A DNA stretch of 64,000 bases from positions 2,976,001-3,040,000 of the forward strand of contig NZ_CP015750.1 in NCBI RefSeq assembly GCF_001742185.1. The letters run 5' to 3'. Origin of the DNA: Pectobacterium wasabiae CFBP 3304 (GTDB lineage Bacteria; Pseudomonadota; Gammaproteobacteria; Enterobacterales; Enterobacteriaceae). Under the pieces are notes generated by a model. It worked only from the letters and a program-made list of their open reading frames with translations, was not told the origin of the DNA and did no database searches. Of the stretch, positions 44,039 through 53,828 are shown piece by piece (positions within the stretch are counted from its first letter, which is position 1; the number at the start of each line of letters is the position of its first letter). Made by a program: the position numbers and the translations under genes.

Positions 44039-46987
44039 ATGCGTAAACAGTGGGTCTGGATTACCGGGTGGTTTCTTTTATTCACATTCTGGCTTCCGGC
44101 GAGTTGGGCTGAAATGGGCTGGCAGCCACTGGCTCAGACCATTCGAAAAAGCGAAAAAGATCCGCGGCAATATCAGGCGATCAAGCTAGATAACGGAATG
44201 ACCGTTCTGCTGGTTTCCGATCCGCAAGCACCCAAATCTTTGGCATCACTGGCGCTGCCTATTGGCTCGTTGGACGATCCCAATAACCAACTGGGGTTAG
44301 CGCACTACCTTGAACACATGGTACTGATGGGATCGAAACGTTATCCAGAACCTGAGGCGCTGTCCGAGTTTTTGAAAAAGCACGGCGGCAGCCACAATGC
44401 CAGTACGGCGTCCTATCGCACGGCGTTTTATCTGGAAGTTGAAAATGATGCGTTGCGGCCTGCAGTGGATCGGATGGCCGATGCGATTGCGGAGCCACTG
44501 CTCGATCCGGTGAATGCCGATCGTGAACGTAATGCGGTCAATGCGGAATTGACGATGGCGCGTTCGCGTGACGGTCACCGCATGGCACAGGTAGGGGCGG
44601 AAACGTTAAATCCGGCGCACCCGAGCGCACGCTTCTCGGGGGGCAATCTTGAAACCCTGAGCGATAAACCCGGCAGTAAACTGCATGATGAGTTGGTGAA
44701 GTTCTACCAGCAATACTACTCCGCTAATCTGATGAAGGGGGTCATTTACAGCAATCAGCCTCTGCCTGAACTGGCGAAACTGGCGGCCGACACATTCGGG
44801 CGTATTGCCAATCACAACGCTAGCGTTCCTGCGGTTACCGTTCCTGTGACGACGGAAAAGCAGCGTGGCGTGATGATTCATTACGTTCCGGCCCAGCCGA
44901 GAAAACAACTGCGTATTGAGTTTCGCGTCAGCGATATTAGTCAGGCATTCCGTAGCAAGACGGATACCTATATCAGCTATCTACTCGGCAACCGCAGCCA
45001 GAATACGCTTTCCGACTGGTTGCAAAAGGAAGGACTGGTTGAGTCTATCGGCGCAGGTTCTTCACCGATAATCGACCGCAACGGCGGTATGTTTGCGATT
45101 TCGGCCTCGCTGACCGATAAAGGTCTGGCGCAGCGTGATGAAGTGATCGCAGCCATATTCCGTTACCTGCAACAAATCCGTACCGAGGGGATTCAACAGC
45201 GTTATTTTGATGAGATCGCGCATGTTCTGGATCTGGATTTCCGCTATCCGTCCATCAGCCGGGATATGGATTACATCGAATGGTTAGTTGATACCATGCT
45301 GCGCGTGCCAGTCGAGCATACGCTGGATGCACAGTATGTGGCGGATCGTTACGATCCGAAAGCTATCGCTGCCCGACTGGATGAAATGACGCCGCAGAAT
45401 GCGCGTGTATGGGTCATCAGCCCGAATGAGCCGCATAATAAGGTGGCCTATTTTGTCGATGCGCCTTACGAGATGGATAAAATCCCGTCTGCGACCTTTG
45501 CCAAATGGAAAACGCTGGGGCAGAAAATGTCCCTGTCTTTGCCAACGATCAACCCTTACATCCCGGATGATTTCTCTCTGATCAAATCGGATAAGGCGAT
45601 GACTAAACCGACGCTCCTGCTGAATCAGCCGGGGTTGCGCGTGTTGTACATGCCAAGTCACTATTTCGCCGATGAGCCGAAAGCAGAAATCACGCTGTTT
45701 CTGCGTAATCAGGAAGCGCGCAGTACCGCACGTAATCAGGTGCTGTTTGCGTTAAACGATTATCTGGCGGGTCTGGCGTTGGATGAACTGAGTTATCAGG
45801 CATCGATTGGTGGCATCAGTTTCTCCACCCGCAGCAATGATGGTCTGGTGATTAGTGCAGATGGCTATACCCAGCATTTGCCACGGTTGCTACTGACGTT
45901 GGCGGATGGCTATGCCTCCTTTACCTCAACGGAAGCGCAGTTAGAGCAGGCTAAATCTTGGTACTTGCAGCAATTGGATGCGGTAGAGAAATCAAAAGCC
46001 TTTGAACAGGCGCTACAGCCGATTCAGGCGGTATCACAACTACCTTACTTCGAGCGCGGTGAACGCCGTAAGTTGCTGAAGGATATCCGCTTACAGGACG
46101 TGGTTAACTACCGCAACGATCTGCTGCAAAAAGCCACGCCTGAAATGCTGGTTGTCGGCAATCTGGCACCAGAGCGGGTAACCGAACTGGCGAGTACGCT
46201 GAAAGCGCATCTGAAAGCCGGTGGAGAAAATCTGTCGCGCAGTGATGATGTTAAAGTCAGTAAACCTCAGCTTGCTAATCTACAGCGCCCAGGCAGCAGC
46301 ACGGATTCTGCGTTAGCGGCGGTGTATGTACCGACTGGCTACTCGGAAACGCAAAGCATGGCCTATGGCTCAGTACTGGGGCAGATCGTCCAGCCTTGGT
46401 TCTATAGCCAACTGAGAACAGAAGAGCAGTTGGGCTATGCGGTGTTTGCTTTCCCGACGACCATTGGCCGACAGATGGGCATCGGCTTCCTGCTGCAAAG
46501 CAATAGCAAACAGCCCGCTTATTTGTATCAGCGCTATGAAGACTTTTTCCTGAAAGCGCAAAAACGACTGCGTGAAATGAGTGAAGAAGAGTTTGCACAG
46601 TATAAGCAAGGCGTGATGAATGAACTGAGCCAGCGTCCGCAAACATTGGGCGAAGAGGCCAGCCGACTGCGCAACGATTTGGATCGGGAAAATTTTGCTT
46701 TTGATTCGCGTGAGAAGTTGCTCGAACAAATCAAGCCGCTAACGGTGAAGCAACTGGCAGATTTCTTCCAGCAGGCGCTGAAGCCTGAAGGGCTGGCGGT
46801 ACTGTCACAGGTTTCCGGTAGCCATCATGGCAAAGCTGACTACGCTGCCCCGAAAGGGTGGCATACCTACGCGGATGCATCGTCATTGCAGAAAACGTTA
46901 CCGCGTGAGAAAGCTCCCGCGATGATTCCTGCGCCAGCCGCACAGCCAGCGACATCGGAAGCTGTCGGTAAGGTTTCAGCAGAATGA
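44039..46987 (+). CDS. ptrA: Pitrilysin (protease III)
   Basis: The 982-residue periplasmic M16 zinc protease starts at ATG 44039 (GGAG upstream). Signal peptide MRKQWVWITGWFLLFTFWLP is followed by ASWAEMG. The zinc motif HxxEH is seen as HYLEHMVLMGSKRYPE, with the third ligand Glu about 76 residues on (NAVNAELTMA). It lies between recC and recB as in E. coli and overlaps recB by 4 nt. Confidence 0.97.
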   Translation: MRKQWVWITGWFLLFTFWLPASWAEMGWQPLAQTIRKSEKDPRQYQAIKLDNGMTVLLVSDPQAPKSLASLALPIGSLDDPNNQLGLAHYLEHMVLMGSKRYPEPEALSEFLKKHGGSHNASTASYRTAFYLEVENDALRPAVDRMADAIAEPLLDPVNADRERNAVNAELTMARSRDGHRMAQVGAETLNPAHPSARFSGGNLETLSDKPGSKLHDELVKFYQQYYSANLMKGVIYSNQPLPELAKLAADTFGRIANHNASVPAVTVPVTTEKQRGVMIHYVPAQPRKQLRIEFRVSDISQAFRSKTDTYISYLLGNRSQNTLSDWLQKEGLVESIGAGSSPIIDRNGGMFAISASLTDKGLAQRDEVIAAIFRYLQQIRTEGIQQRYFDEIAHVLDLDFRYPSISRDMDYIEWLVDTMLRVPVEHTLDAQYVADRYDPKAIAARLDEMTPQNARVWVISPNEPHNKVAYFVDAPYEMDKIPSATFAKWKTLGQKMSLSLPTINPYIPDDFSLIKSDKAMTKPTLLLNQPGLRVLYMPSHYFADEPKAEITLFLRNQEARSTARNQVLFALNDYLAGLALDELSYQASIGGISFSTRSNDGLVISADGYTQHLPRLLLTLADGYASFTSTEAQLEQAKSWYLQQLDAVEKSKAFEQALQPIQAVSQLPYFERGERRKLLKDIRLQDVVNYRNDLLQKATPEMLVVGNLAPERVTELASTLKAHLKAGGENLSRSDDVKVSKPQLANLQRPGSSTDSALAAVYVPTGYSETQSMAYGSVLGQIVQPWFYSQLRTEEQLGYAVFAFPTTIGRQMGIGFLLQSNSKQPAYLYQRYEDFFLKAQKRLREMSEEEFAQYKQGVMNELSQRPQTLGEEASRLRNDLDRENFAFDSREKLLEQIKPLTVKQLADFFQQALKPEGLAVLSQVSGSHHGKADYAAPKGWHTYADASSLQKTLPREKAPAMIPAPAAQPATSEAVGKVSAE

Positions 46988-49900
46988 AAAACACCGCGCC
47001 GCAATCATTAGACGTCATGACGTTGCCGCTTCTGGGGGAGCGGTTGATTGAGGCATCGGCCGGAACGGGTAAAACCTATACGCTGGCTGCGCTTTACCTG
47101 CGCCTGCTGCTGGGGTTGGGTAAGCAAGCCGCGTATCCACGCCCGTTACTGGTCGAGGAAATTCTGGTTGTGACCTTTACGGAGGCCGCGACCGAAGAAT
47201 TACGTGAGCGTATCCGTGCAAGAATCCACGCGTTGCGCATCGCCTGCCTGCGTAAAAGCGCTCAGGGTGAAAGTGCGGAGAAGCATAAGGATACGTCGCT
47301 AGCGCAACTGCTGGCGGAGATTGCGGATCATCGAGAGGCTGCCGATGTATTGTTGGCGGCCGAACGGCAAATGGATGAGGCGGCGATCTACACGATCCAC
47401 GGTTTCTGCCAACGCATGCTCAGTACCAATGCATTTGAATCCGGCGTGTTGTTTGAACAGGTGCTGATCGAAGATGAGCAGCCGTTGCGCCGTCAGGCCT
47501 GCGCTGATTTCTGGCGTCGCTATTGCTATCCGCTGCCGGTAGAGGTTGCGCGTATTGTCGGTCTGGAGTGGAAAGGGCCGGAGAATTTGCTAGCCGATCT
47601 GGCTCCTTATCTGCACGGCGAAGCGCCTGCGTTTCGCTTGCCGCCAGAAGAGGGCGAAACGTTGCTGAGTCGACATGAGAAAATCGTGGCGACGATCGAC
47701 GCTTACAAACAACGTTGGTTGGCGTCAGCATCGGAGATGGAAGCGCTAATCGTGGCGTCTGGTGTGGATAAACGTAGCTACAGTAGTAAGCACCTTCCCA
47801 ACTGGCTACAGAAAGTCACGCTGTGGGCGGAGCAGCTAACGCTGGATTATCAACTGCCGAAAGATCTGGTGAGATTTGCCCAGCAAACGTTAATCGAGAA
47901 AACGAAGAAAGGCGATCCACCAGTTCATCCTGTGTTTGAGGCGACGGAGCGGCTGCTTGCAGAGCCGCTGTCGCTGCGTGATTTGGTCATTGTCCGCGCG
48001 CTGTCGGCAATTCGGGATTCTGTACGTGAAGAAAAACGGCAGCGTGCGGAGTTGGGGTTTGACGATCTGCTGAGCCGTCTGGATGATGCGTTGCAACAGC
48101 CCGCAGGAGAACGGCTTGCCAGCGCCATTCGTGAACGTTATCCGGTAGCGATGATCGATGAATTTCAGGATACAGACCCGCAACAATACCGTATTTTCCG
48201 CACGCTTTATGTCGGGCAACCGCAGTGCGGGCTATTGTTGATCGGCGATCCTAAGCAGGCTATTTATGCATTTCGCGGTGCGGATATTTTTACCTATATG
48301 CACGCGCGTGGAGAAGTGGCTGCTCATTATACGCTGGGTACGAACTGGCGCTCATCGCACCAGATGGTACGTGGTGTGAATCGCCTGTTTGAACGTCTCG
48401 AACATCCTTTTATTTTTCACAATATCCCTTTTTTACCGGTCAACCCTGCTGAATCCAAGCGCAGTTTGGTGTTTGAAGTCACCGAGCAGCCTCAGCCTGC
48501 GCTGCAATTCTGGCTAACGGGCGCGGAACCGATTGGCGTAGGTGATTATCAGCAACAGATGGCGCGCCAGTGTGCGGCGCAGATTTGTGATTGGCTGGCC
48601 GCCAGCCAGCGTAATGAAGCCTGGTTGATAACCGACGATTCTCGGCGTTTGGTCAAAGCCTCTGACATGAGCGTGCTGGTGCGTAGCCGACGTGAAGCGT
48701 CGCTGATCCACGATGCGCTGAGCCGTTTGTCCATTCCTTCTGTCTACCTGTCCAATCGCGATAGCGTGTTCAGTACACCGGAAGCCAGCGATATCTTGTG
48801 GCTGTTGCAGGCGGTGTTGGCTCCGGAGCAAGAGCGCACGTTACGCAGCGCAATGGCGACGGCTCTAATGGGGCTGGATGCTGCACAGATCGATGCGCTG
48901 GGGCAAAGTGAATCAGCGTGGGATGCGCTGGTCGATGAATTTGCTGGCTATCGTGCGCTGTGGCGTCAGCGTGGCGTTTTACCGATGCTGAGAGCGTTGA
49001 TGAGCCAACATCAACTGGCTGAGAATTTGCTGGCAAGTACAGAGGGCGAACGCCGTATTACCGATATTCTGCATATTGGCGAATTATTGCAGGATGCTTC
49101 GGCAACGCTGGATAGCGAGCATGCGCTGGTGCGCTGGCTATCGCAACAGATTGTCCAGCCTAATCCGCAGGCAGAGAGTCAGCAGCTACGTCTGGAAAGC
49201 GATCGCCACTTGGTGCAGATCGTGACGATCCATAAATCGAAGGGACTGGAATATCCGCTGGTTTGGCTGCCTTTTATCAGTAATTTCCGCGTGCAGGATC
49301 AGGGGATTTATCACGATCGTGATAGCTATCAGGCCGTGTTGGATCTGCAAAATAATGAAGAAAGCCAAGTGTTGGCAGAAGAGGAGCGGCTGGCTGAAGA
49401 TTTACGTCTGTTATATGTCGCATTAACCCGTTCCATCTACCACTGTAGCGTTGGCGTCGCGCCCGTTCAGCGGTCGCGTAAGAAAGATGGAAGCAGCGAT
49501 ATGCACCACAGCGCGCTGGGCTATTTGCTCCAGCGGGGTCAAGAGGCGGATGTTGCCACCTTGGTCAGCGAGCTTGAGGGAATGGTGGGCGACGGTGTCG
49601 CATTGACGCGGCTACAGACGACGGAGGCTCAGCGTTGGCAACCGGATAGCCCGGAATTGACGGCGCTGCGAGCTCGACACATTGAACGCCAACTGCGTGA
49701 CAACTGGCGAGTGACCAGCTATTCGGGGCTTCAGCAACATGGTTCAGCAAACGCGCAGGATCTGGTGCCACGTCTGGATATTGAAGCGATAGGCGAGCGT
49801 CAGGAGGCAGGTGAAACTCAATTGACGCCGCATACGTTCCCGCGCGGTGCGAGTCCGGGGACGTTTTTGCACAGCCTGTTTGAAACGCTGGATTTTACCC

Positions 49901-50595
49901 AACCCGTTGATGATGACTGGCTGGCCGAGCAGTTGCAGCTACAGGGATTTGAAGCGCACTGGCATCCGGTATTGCAGGCGTGGATGGATACGCTTTTGAC
50001 TACGCCGCTTGACGAGCAAGGGATCATATTATCGGCGCTGGAGAATCAGGATAAGCAGGCTGAATTACAGTTTTATATACCGATTGAGGCCCCGATGCAG
50101 GCGGCGCAACTCGATCGGTTAGCAAAGCACTACGATCCGTTATCCGCACGGTGTCCCGCGCTGTCTTTTCAGCAAGTTAAGGGCATGCTGAAAGGGTTTA
50201 TCGATCTGGTGTTCCGTTGGGAAGGTCGCTATTACCTGCTGGACTATAAGTCCAACTGGCTCGGCCCCGATGCCAGTGCGTACACCCAAGCGGCGATGAT
50301 GCAGTCAATGGCCGAGCACCGTTATGACCTGCAATACCAACTCTACACGCTGGCTTTACACCGCTATCTACGTCACCGCATTGCGGATTATGACTATGAG
50401 CGTCACTTTGGCGGCGTATTTTATCTGTTTTTACGCGGCGTTGAGGAATCCCATCCCGGTAATGGTATTTTTGCTTTTCGCCCCCCCGCTGAATTTGTTT
50501 TCGGACTTGATGCGTTGTTTAAAGGTGATTTATCCAAAGGTGATGTGTTTAAGGGAAAGGCGCTTGATGATGCTGACACAGGAATTTCGTCATGA
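46984..50595 (+). CDS. recB: Exonuclease V beta subunit RecB
   Basis: The 1203-residue protein has an SF1 helicase with Walker A ASAGTGKTYTLAALYLRLLL, Walker B MIDEFQDTDPQQ and LYVALTRS. A C-terminal nuclease follows with DYKSNWLG (about 1085). It unwinds and degrades DNA ends 3'-5'. The C-terminal tail is longer than in E. coli and shows a small FKGD-SKGD-FKG repetition. Confidence 0.97.
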   Translation: MKNTAPQSLDVMTLPLLGERLIEASAGTGKTYTLAALYLRLLLGLGKQAAYPRPLLVEEILVVTFTEAATEELRERIRARIHALRIACLRKSAQGESAEKHKDTSLAQLLAEIADHREAADVLLAAERQMDEAAIYTIHGFCQRMLSTNAFESGVLFEQVLIEDEQPLRRQACADFWRRYCYPLPVEVARIVGLEWKGPENLLADLAPYLHGEAPAFRLPPEEGETLLSRHEKIVATIDAYKQRWLASASEMEALIVASGVDKRSYSSKHLPNWLQKVTLWAEQLTLDYQLPKDLVRFAQQTLIEKTKKGDPPVHPVFEATERLLAEPLSLRDLVIVRALSAIRDSVREEKRQRAELGFDDLLSRLDDALQQPAGERLASAIRERYPVAMIDEFQDTDPQQYRIFRTLYVGQPQCGLLLIGDPKQAIYAFRGADIFTYMHARGEVAAHYTLGTNWRSSHQMVRGVNRLFERLEHPFIFHNIPFLPVNPAESKRSLVFEVTEQPQPALQFWLTGAEPIGVGDYQQQMARQCAAQICDWLAASQRNEAWLITDDSRRLVKASDMSVLVRSRREASLIHDALSRLSIPSVYLSNRDSVFSTPEASDILWLLQAVLAPEQERTLRSAMATALMGLDAAQIDALGQSESAWDALVDEFAGYRALWRQRGVLPMLRALMSQHQLAENLLASTEGERRITDILHIGELLQDASATLDSEHALVRWLSQQIVQPNPQAESQQLRLESDRHLVQIVTIHKSKGLEYPLVWLPFISNFRVQDQGIYHDRDSYQAVLDLQNNEESQVLAEEERLAEDLRLLYVALTRSIYHCSVGVAPVQRSRKKDGSSDMHHSALGYLLQRGQEADVATLVSELEGMVGDGVALTRLQTTEAQRWQPDSPELTALRARHIERQLRDNWRVTSYSGLQQHGSANAQDLVPRLDIEAIGERQEAGETQLTPHTFPRGASPGTFLHSLFETLDFTQPVDDDWLAEQLQLQGFEAHWHPVLQAWMDTLLTTPLDEQGIILSALENQDKQAELQFYIPIEAPMQAAQLDRLAKHYDPLSARCPALSFQQVKGMLKGFIDLVFRWEGRYYLLDYKSNWLGPDASAYTQAAMMQSMAEHRYDLQYQLYTLALHRYLRHRIADYDYERHFGGVFYLFLRGVEESHPGNGIFAFRPPAEFVFGLDALFKGDLSKGDVFKGKALDDADTGISS

Positions 50596-52454
50596 TTGCC
50601 TTACTTGAAATGGCGCAGGCACGGCGGTTGCTGCGTCCGCTGGATATACAGTTTGCCAGAATGCTGGCCGATGAGACGCAGCCCGATCTGCTGCTGGCTG
50701 CCGCTTGCCTAAGTGCGCATTCTGGTGCGGGACACGTGTGTTTACCGCTGGAAAATTTGCAGGCGCAGATGTTGTTTGACGGCCGCGATCCTGAACTGGC
50801 TCAGCAGTTGCTCGCGAGTGTTGGGCTCAACACCGTTGTCGCCTGGCAACAGAATTTGCTGGCGTCCGGCACTGTTAGCGATGGTAGCAAACCGACGCCG
50901 CTGGTGCTGCAAGGTGAAAAGCTTTATTTACAGCGCAACTGGCAGAGTGAAGGCTGCGTGGCGCAGTTTATTGCCAGCGAGCGCGATACGGTATCGGTCG
51001 ATGAACCTGCGATTCGAGCCGTACTGGATCGGCTGTTTCCTGACACGGGCGAAGAGATTGACTGGCAGAAGGTGGCCGCTGCTGTTGCCTTGACGCGCCG
51101 TGTTGCGATTATTTCTGGTGGTCCGGGAACGGGGAAAACCACGACGGTTGCTAAGTTGCTGGCAGCGCTGATTGAGCTGAATGCGGGAGACGCGTTACGT
51201 ATTCAATTGGCAGCACCGACCGGAAAGGCGGCAGCACGCTTAACGGAGTCGCTGGGGCTGGCATTGCACCGTCTGGCGGTGGATCAGACGCAGCGAGAGG
51301 CGTTTCCACAGGAAGCGACAACACTGCATCGGCTTCTAGGGGCGGTGACGGATAGCCAGCGAATGCGCCACCATCAGGGAAACCCGCTGCATCTGGATGT
51401 GCTAATTGTGGACGAGGCGTCGATGGTCGATCTGCCGATGATGGCGAATGTGATCGCCGCGCTTCCGGCACAGGCCAGAATTATCTTTCTGGGTGACCGC
51501 GATCAGTTGGCGTCCGTCGAGGCGGGGGCGGTGTTAGGTGACATCTGCCGTTTTGCCGAGGCTGGCTATAGCCGTGCACGGGCGCAGCAATTGCAGCGGC
51601 TGACGGGCTGTAAGCTGGATGAAAGCGGCTCTGAAGGGCAAACGACAATCAGTGACAGTATCTGTCTGTTGCGTCGGAGCTACCGTTTCGATCCGCATTC
51701 CGGCATTGGCCAACTGGCGCTGGCGGTGAACGGCGGCGATGATGCTCGTGTGCGTGCGGTGTTGAACGGCGAGTTTGCCGACATCACCTGTAGCCCGTTA
51801 ACTGAGGCTGAAGAGTATCAGGTGATGTTGGTGCAGTGCGTCGAAGGGTATCGTGATTATCTACAGCTTATCGCTGTGGGAGCGCCGCCGGATACCGTGC
51901 TACTTGCCTTCCAACGTTATCGTCAACTGTGTGCGTTGCGGGAAGGGCCGTTTGGCGTAGCCGGTCTCAATCAGCGTATCGAGCAGGCTTTGCACCAGTC
52001 TGGGCTGATTCAGCGCAGCCGCAATCCGCTTAACCGCTGGTATCCCGGTCGACCGGTGATGATTGAACGTAATGATGCCGCATTGGGTCTGTTCAATGGT
52101 GATATCGGTATTGCAATGACGGGAGAAAACGGGGAGCTGCGCGTATTTTTCCCCTTGCCGAATGGCGAAACCAAAGATGTTACGCCAAGCCGTCTGCCGC
52201 CGCATGAAACGGCTTATGCGATGACGGTGCATAAATCGCAGGGGTCTGAATTCGATCATACTGCGCTGGTGCTGCCTAACCATTACTTACCTGTGCTGAC
52301 CCGTGAGTTGGTGTATACCGCCATCACGCGTGCGCGCCAGCGCTTGTCGCTCTATACCGATGTTCGAATTCTCTGTCGGGCGGTGAAAACGCCAACACAG
52401 CGCTATAGCGGTTTGGAAGAGAGAATTGGTGCACTAATGGGACATTTTGGATAG
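50592..52454 (+). CDS. recD: Exonuclease V alpha subunit RecD
   Basis: The 620-residue 5'-3' helicase of RecBCD has Walker A ISGGPGTGKTTTVAKLLAAL, Walker B VDEASMVDLPMM, and late motifs MTVHKSQGSEFDH and LVYTAITRAR. Its ATGA overlap with recB implies coupled translation. Confidence 0.97.
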   Translation: MIALLEMAQARRLLRPLDIQFARMLADETQPDLLLAAACLSAHSGAGHVCLPLENLQAQMLFDGRDPELAQQLLASVGLNTVVAWQQNLLASGTVSDGSKPTPLVLQGEKLYLQRNWQSEGCVAQFIASERDTVSVDEPAIRAVLDRLFPDTGEEIDWQKVAAAVALTRRVAIISGGPGTGKTTTVAKLLAALIELNAGDALRIQLAAPTGKAAARLTESLGLALHRLAVDQTQREAFPQEATTLHRLLGAVTDSQRMRHHQGNPLHLDVLIVDEASMVDLPMMANVIAALPAQARIIFLGDRDQLASVEAGAVLGDICRFAEAGYSRARAQQLQRLTGCKLDESGSEGQTTISDSICLLRRSYRFDPHSGIGQLALAVNGGDDARVRAVLNGEFADITCSPLTEAEEYQVMLVQCVEGYRDYLQLIAVGAPPDTVLLAFQRYRQLCALREGPFGVAGLNQRIEQALHQSGLIQRSRNPLNRWYPGRPVMIERNDAALGLFNGDIGIAMTGENGELRVFFPLPNGETKDVTPSRLPPHETAYAMTVHKSQGSEFDHTALVLPNHYLPVLTRELVYTAITRARQRLSLYTDVRILCRAVKTPTQRYSGLEERIGALMGHFG

Positions 52455-52481
52455 GGCTCTACTTTTGAACGGACGCTAAAG

Positions 52482-53504
52482 TCAGGCGGACTCGCGCTCA
52501 ATCAGCGAAAAACCAATATCCATGATGGGGGAGGGTACGCCTTTCCCCTCAATCTTTTCTGCCAGCATTGCTGCGGCATCGGTGCCGATTCTCCAGCGAT
52601 CGATCCTGACGGTGGTAATGGTTGGTGTGTTGTGTGCAGCGAAATCAAGATCGCCAAATCCCATGACTGCCAGTTTCTTTGGCACCACTAATCCTCTGGC
52701 TGCGGCTTCGATAATCACCCCCTGCGCCAGCGTATCGGAACTGCAAATGATGGCATCAAAGGTCTCGCCATCGGCCAGAAGTTCGCTTAGTCCTTGTCGC
52801 CCTAATGCCAGCGTCGCAGGCCACGGGGCGATGGCTTCACGCACATAGCTTCCCGGCTGTTTTTGTATGATGTCGTAAATGCCTTTCTTACGCAGTCCGG
52901 CACGTGCATCTTCCGTCCAGACAAGGCCGAAGCGCGAATGTCCCTTACCGATCAAATACTGCCCGATGGTATTCCCGATACTTTCATGGGAAAAACCGAC
53001 CAGCATATCGAGCGGTGTCGGGGTGAGATCCCAGATTTCAACGACGGGGATTGCGGCGTTGAGGAGGAGACGTTTGAGCTCGGGCGTATGGTGAATACCG
53101 GTGAGGACGATACCATCAGGGCGACGAGAAAGCAGTGTGGTGACAATCTCCGCTTCGGATTCATTGGTATAGCCAGAGACGCATAACAGCATGTGATAAC
53201 CGCGCGCGGCCAGCTCATCGCTAATTGCCTGAACAGTATCAACAAACATGTTGTTATTGATTTGCGGCACCACGACGGCAATGAGTTTGCTGCGTCGGGA
53301 AGCCAGCCCACCTGCTAACATATTGGGGATGTAGCCTGTGGCTTGGACAGCTTCCATCACCTTGTTTACGGTTTCCGCACGAACAATTTTCGGGTTGTTC
53401 AGTGCACGGCTGACGGTCATGGGCGAAATGCCCGCGGCGCGTGCCACATCTTCAAGCGTGGGCGCGCGGGGCGGAGTGCTGCTGGCGTTCTTATCGTGTT
53501 TCAA
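52482..53504 (-). CDS. LacI-family (GntR-like) regulator
   Basis: The 340-residue protein has an N-terminal LacI HTH (about 15-40: TLEDVARAAGISPMTVSRAL) with hinge GGLASRRSKLIAVVVP, then a periplasmic-binding-protein-like sensor. It most resembles GntR/IdnR-type sugar-acid regulators. It is divergent from the galactarate/talarate dehydratase gene, which it probably represses through palindromes at 53681-53694 and 53800-53813. Confidence 0.88.
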   Translation of the reverse strand: MKHDKNASSTPPRAPTLEDVARAAGISPMTVSRALNNPKIVRAETVNKVMEAVQATGYIPNMLAGGLASRRSKLIAVVVPQINNNMFVDTVQAISDELAARGYHMLLCVSGYTNESEAEIVTTLLSRRPDGIVLTGIHHTPELKRLLLNAAIPVVEIWDLTPTPLDMLVGFSHESIGNTIGQYLIGKGHSRFGLVWTEDARAGLRKKGIYDIIQKQPGSYVREAIAPWPATLALGRQGLSELLADGETFDAIICSSDTLAQGVIIEAAARGLVVPKKLAVMGFGDLDFAAHNTPTITTVRIDRWRIGTDAAAMLAEKIEGKGVPSPIMDIGFSLIERESA

Positions 53505-53680
53505 TCACCGGTTCCCTTTTGAGGTTGCGCGCGTATTCACGTGTTGCGAGATTATCGTTGATGGTACATCGGTTTTCCAGTCACCTGTGTTTTTAGCAAT
53601 CTGCCTGTATTTTCTCGTTTTTCGGGCTGACACCTAAACTTCCCGCTCGTATTTTGGTTTTATCCTCTTATTCTTTATGG

Positions 53681-53813
53681 TGATTGCGCAATCATTATTT
53701 GGTTGCTTGGGATGTATTTTGAGTATTTTAATGATTATTTTGTGATCTGAGTTGCATGTTTTTCCTTCATTTATCGCTATCTTCCTTTTGGTTAATAAAT
53801 GTTAGCGCAATCA
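53681..53813. promoter_or_regulatory. Two LacI-type operators
   Basis: TGATTGCGCAATCA (53681-53694) is a perfect 14-bp palindrome with a central GCGC. TGTTAGCGCAATCA (53800-53813) matches 12 of 14 and lies just before the dehydratase ATG 53829. Two sites 119 bp apart could support looping. Confidence 0.65.
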
Positions 53814-53828
53814 TTTATGAGGTGAGAC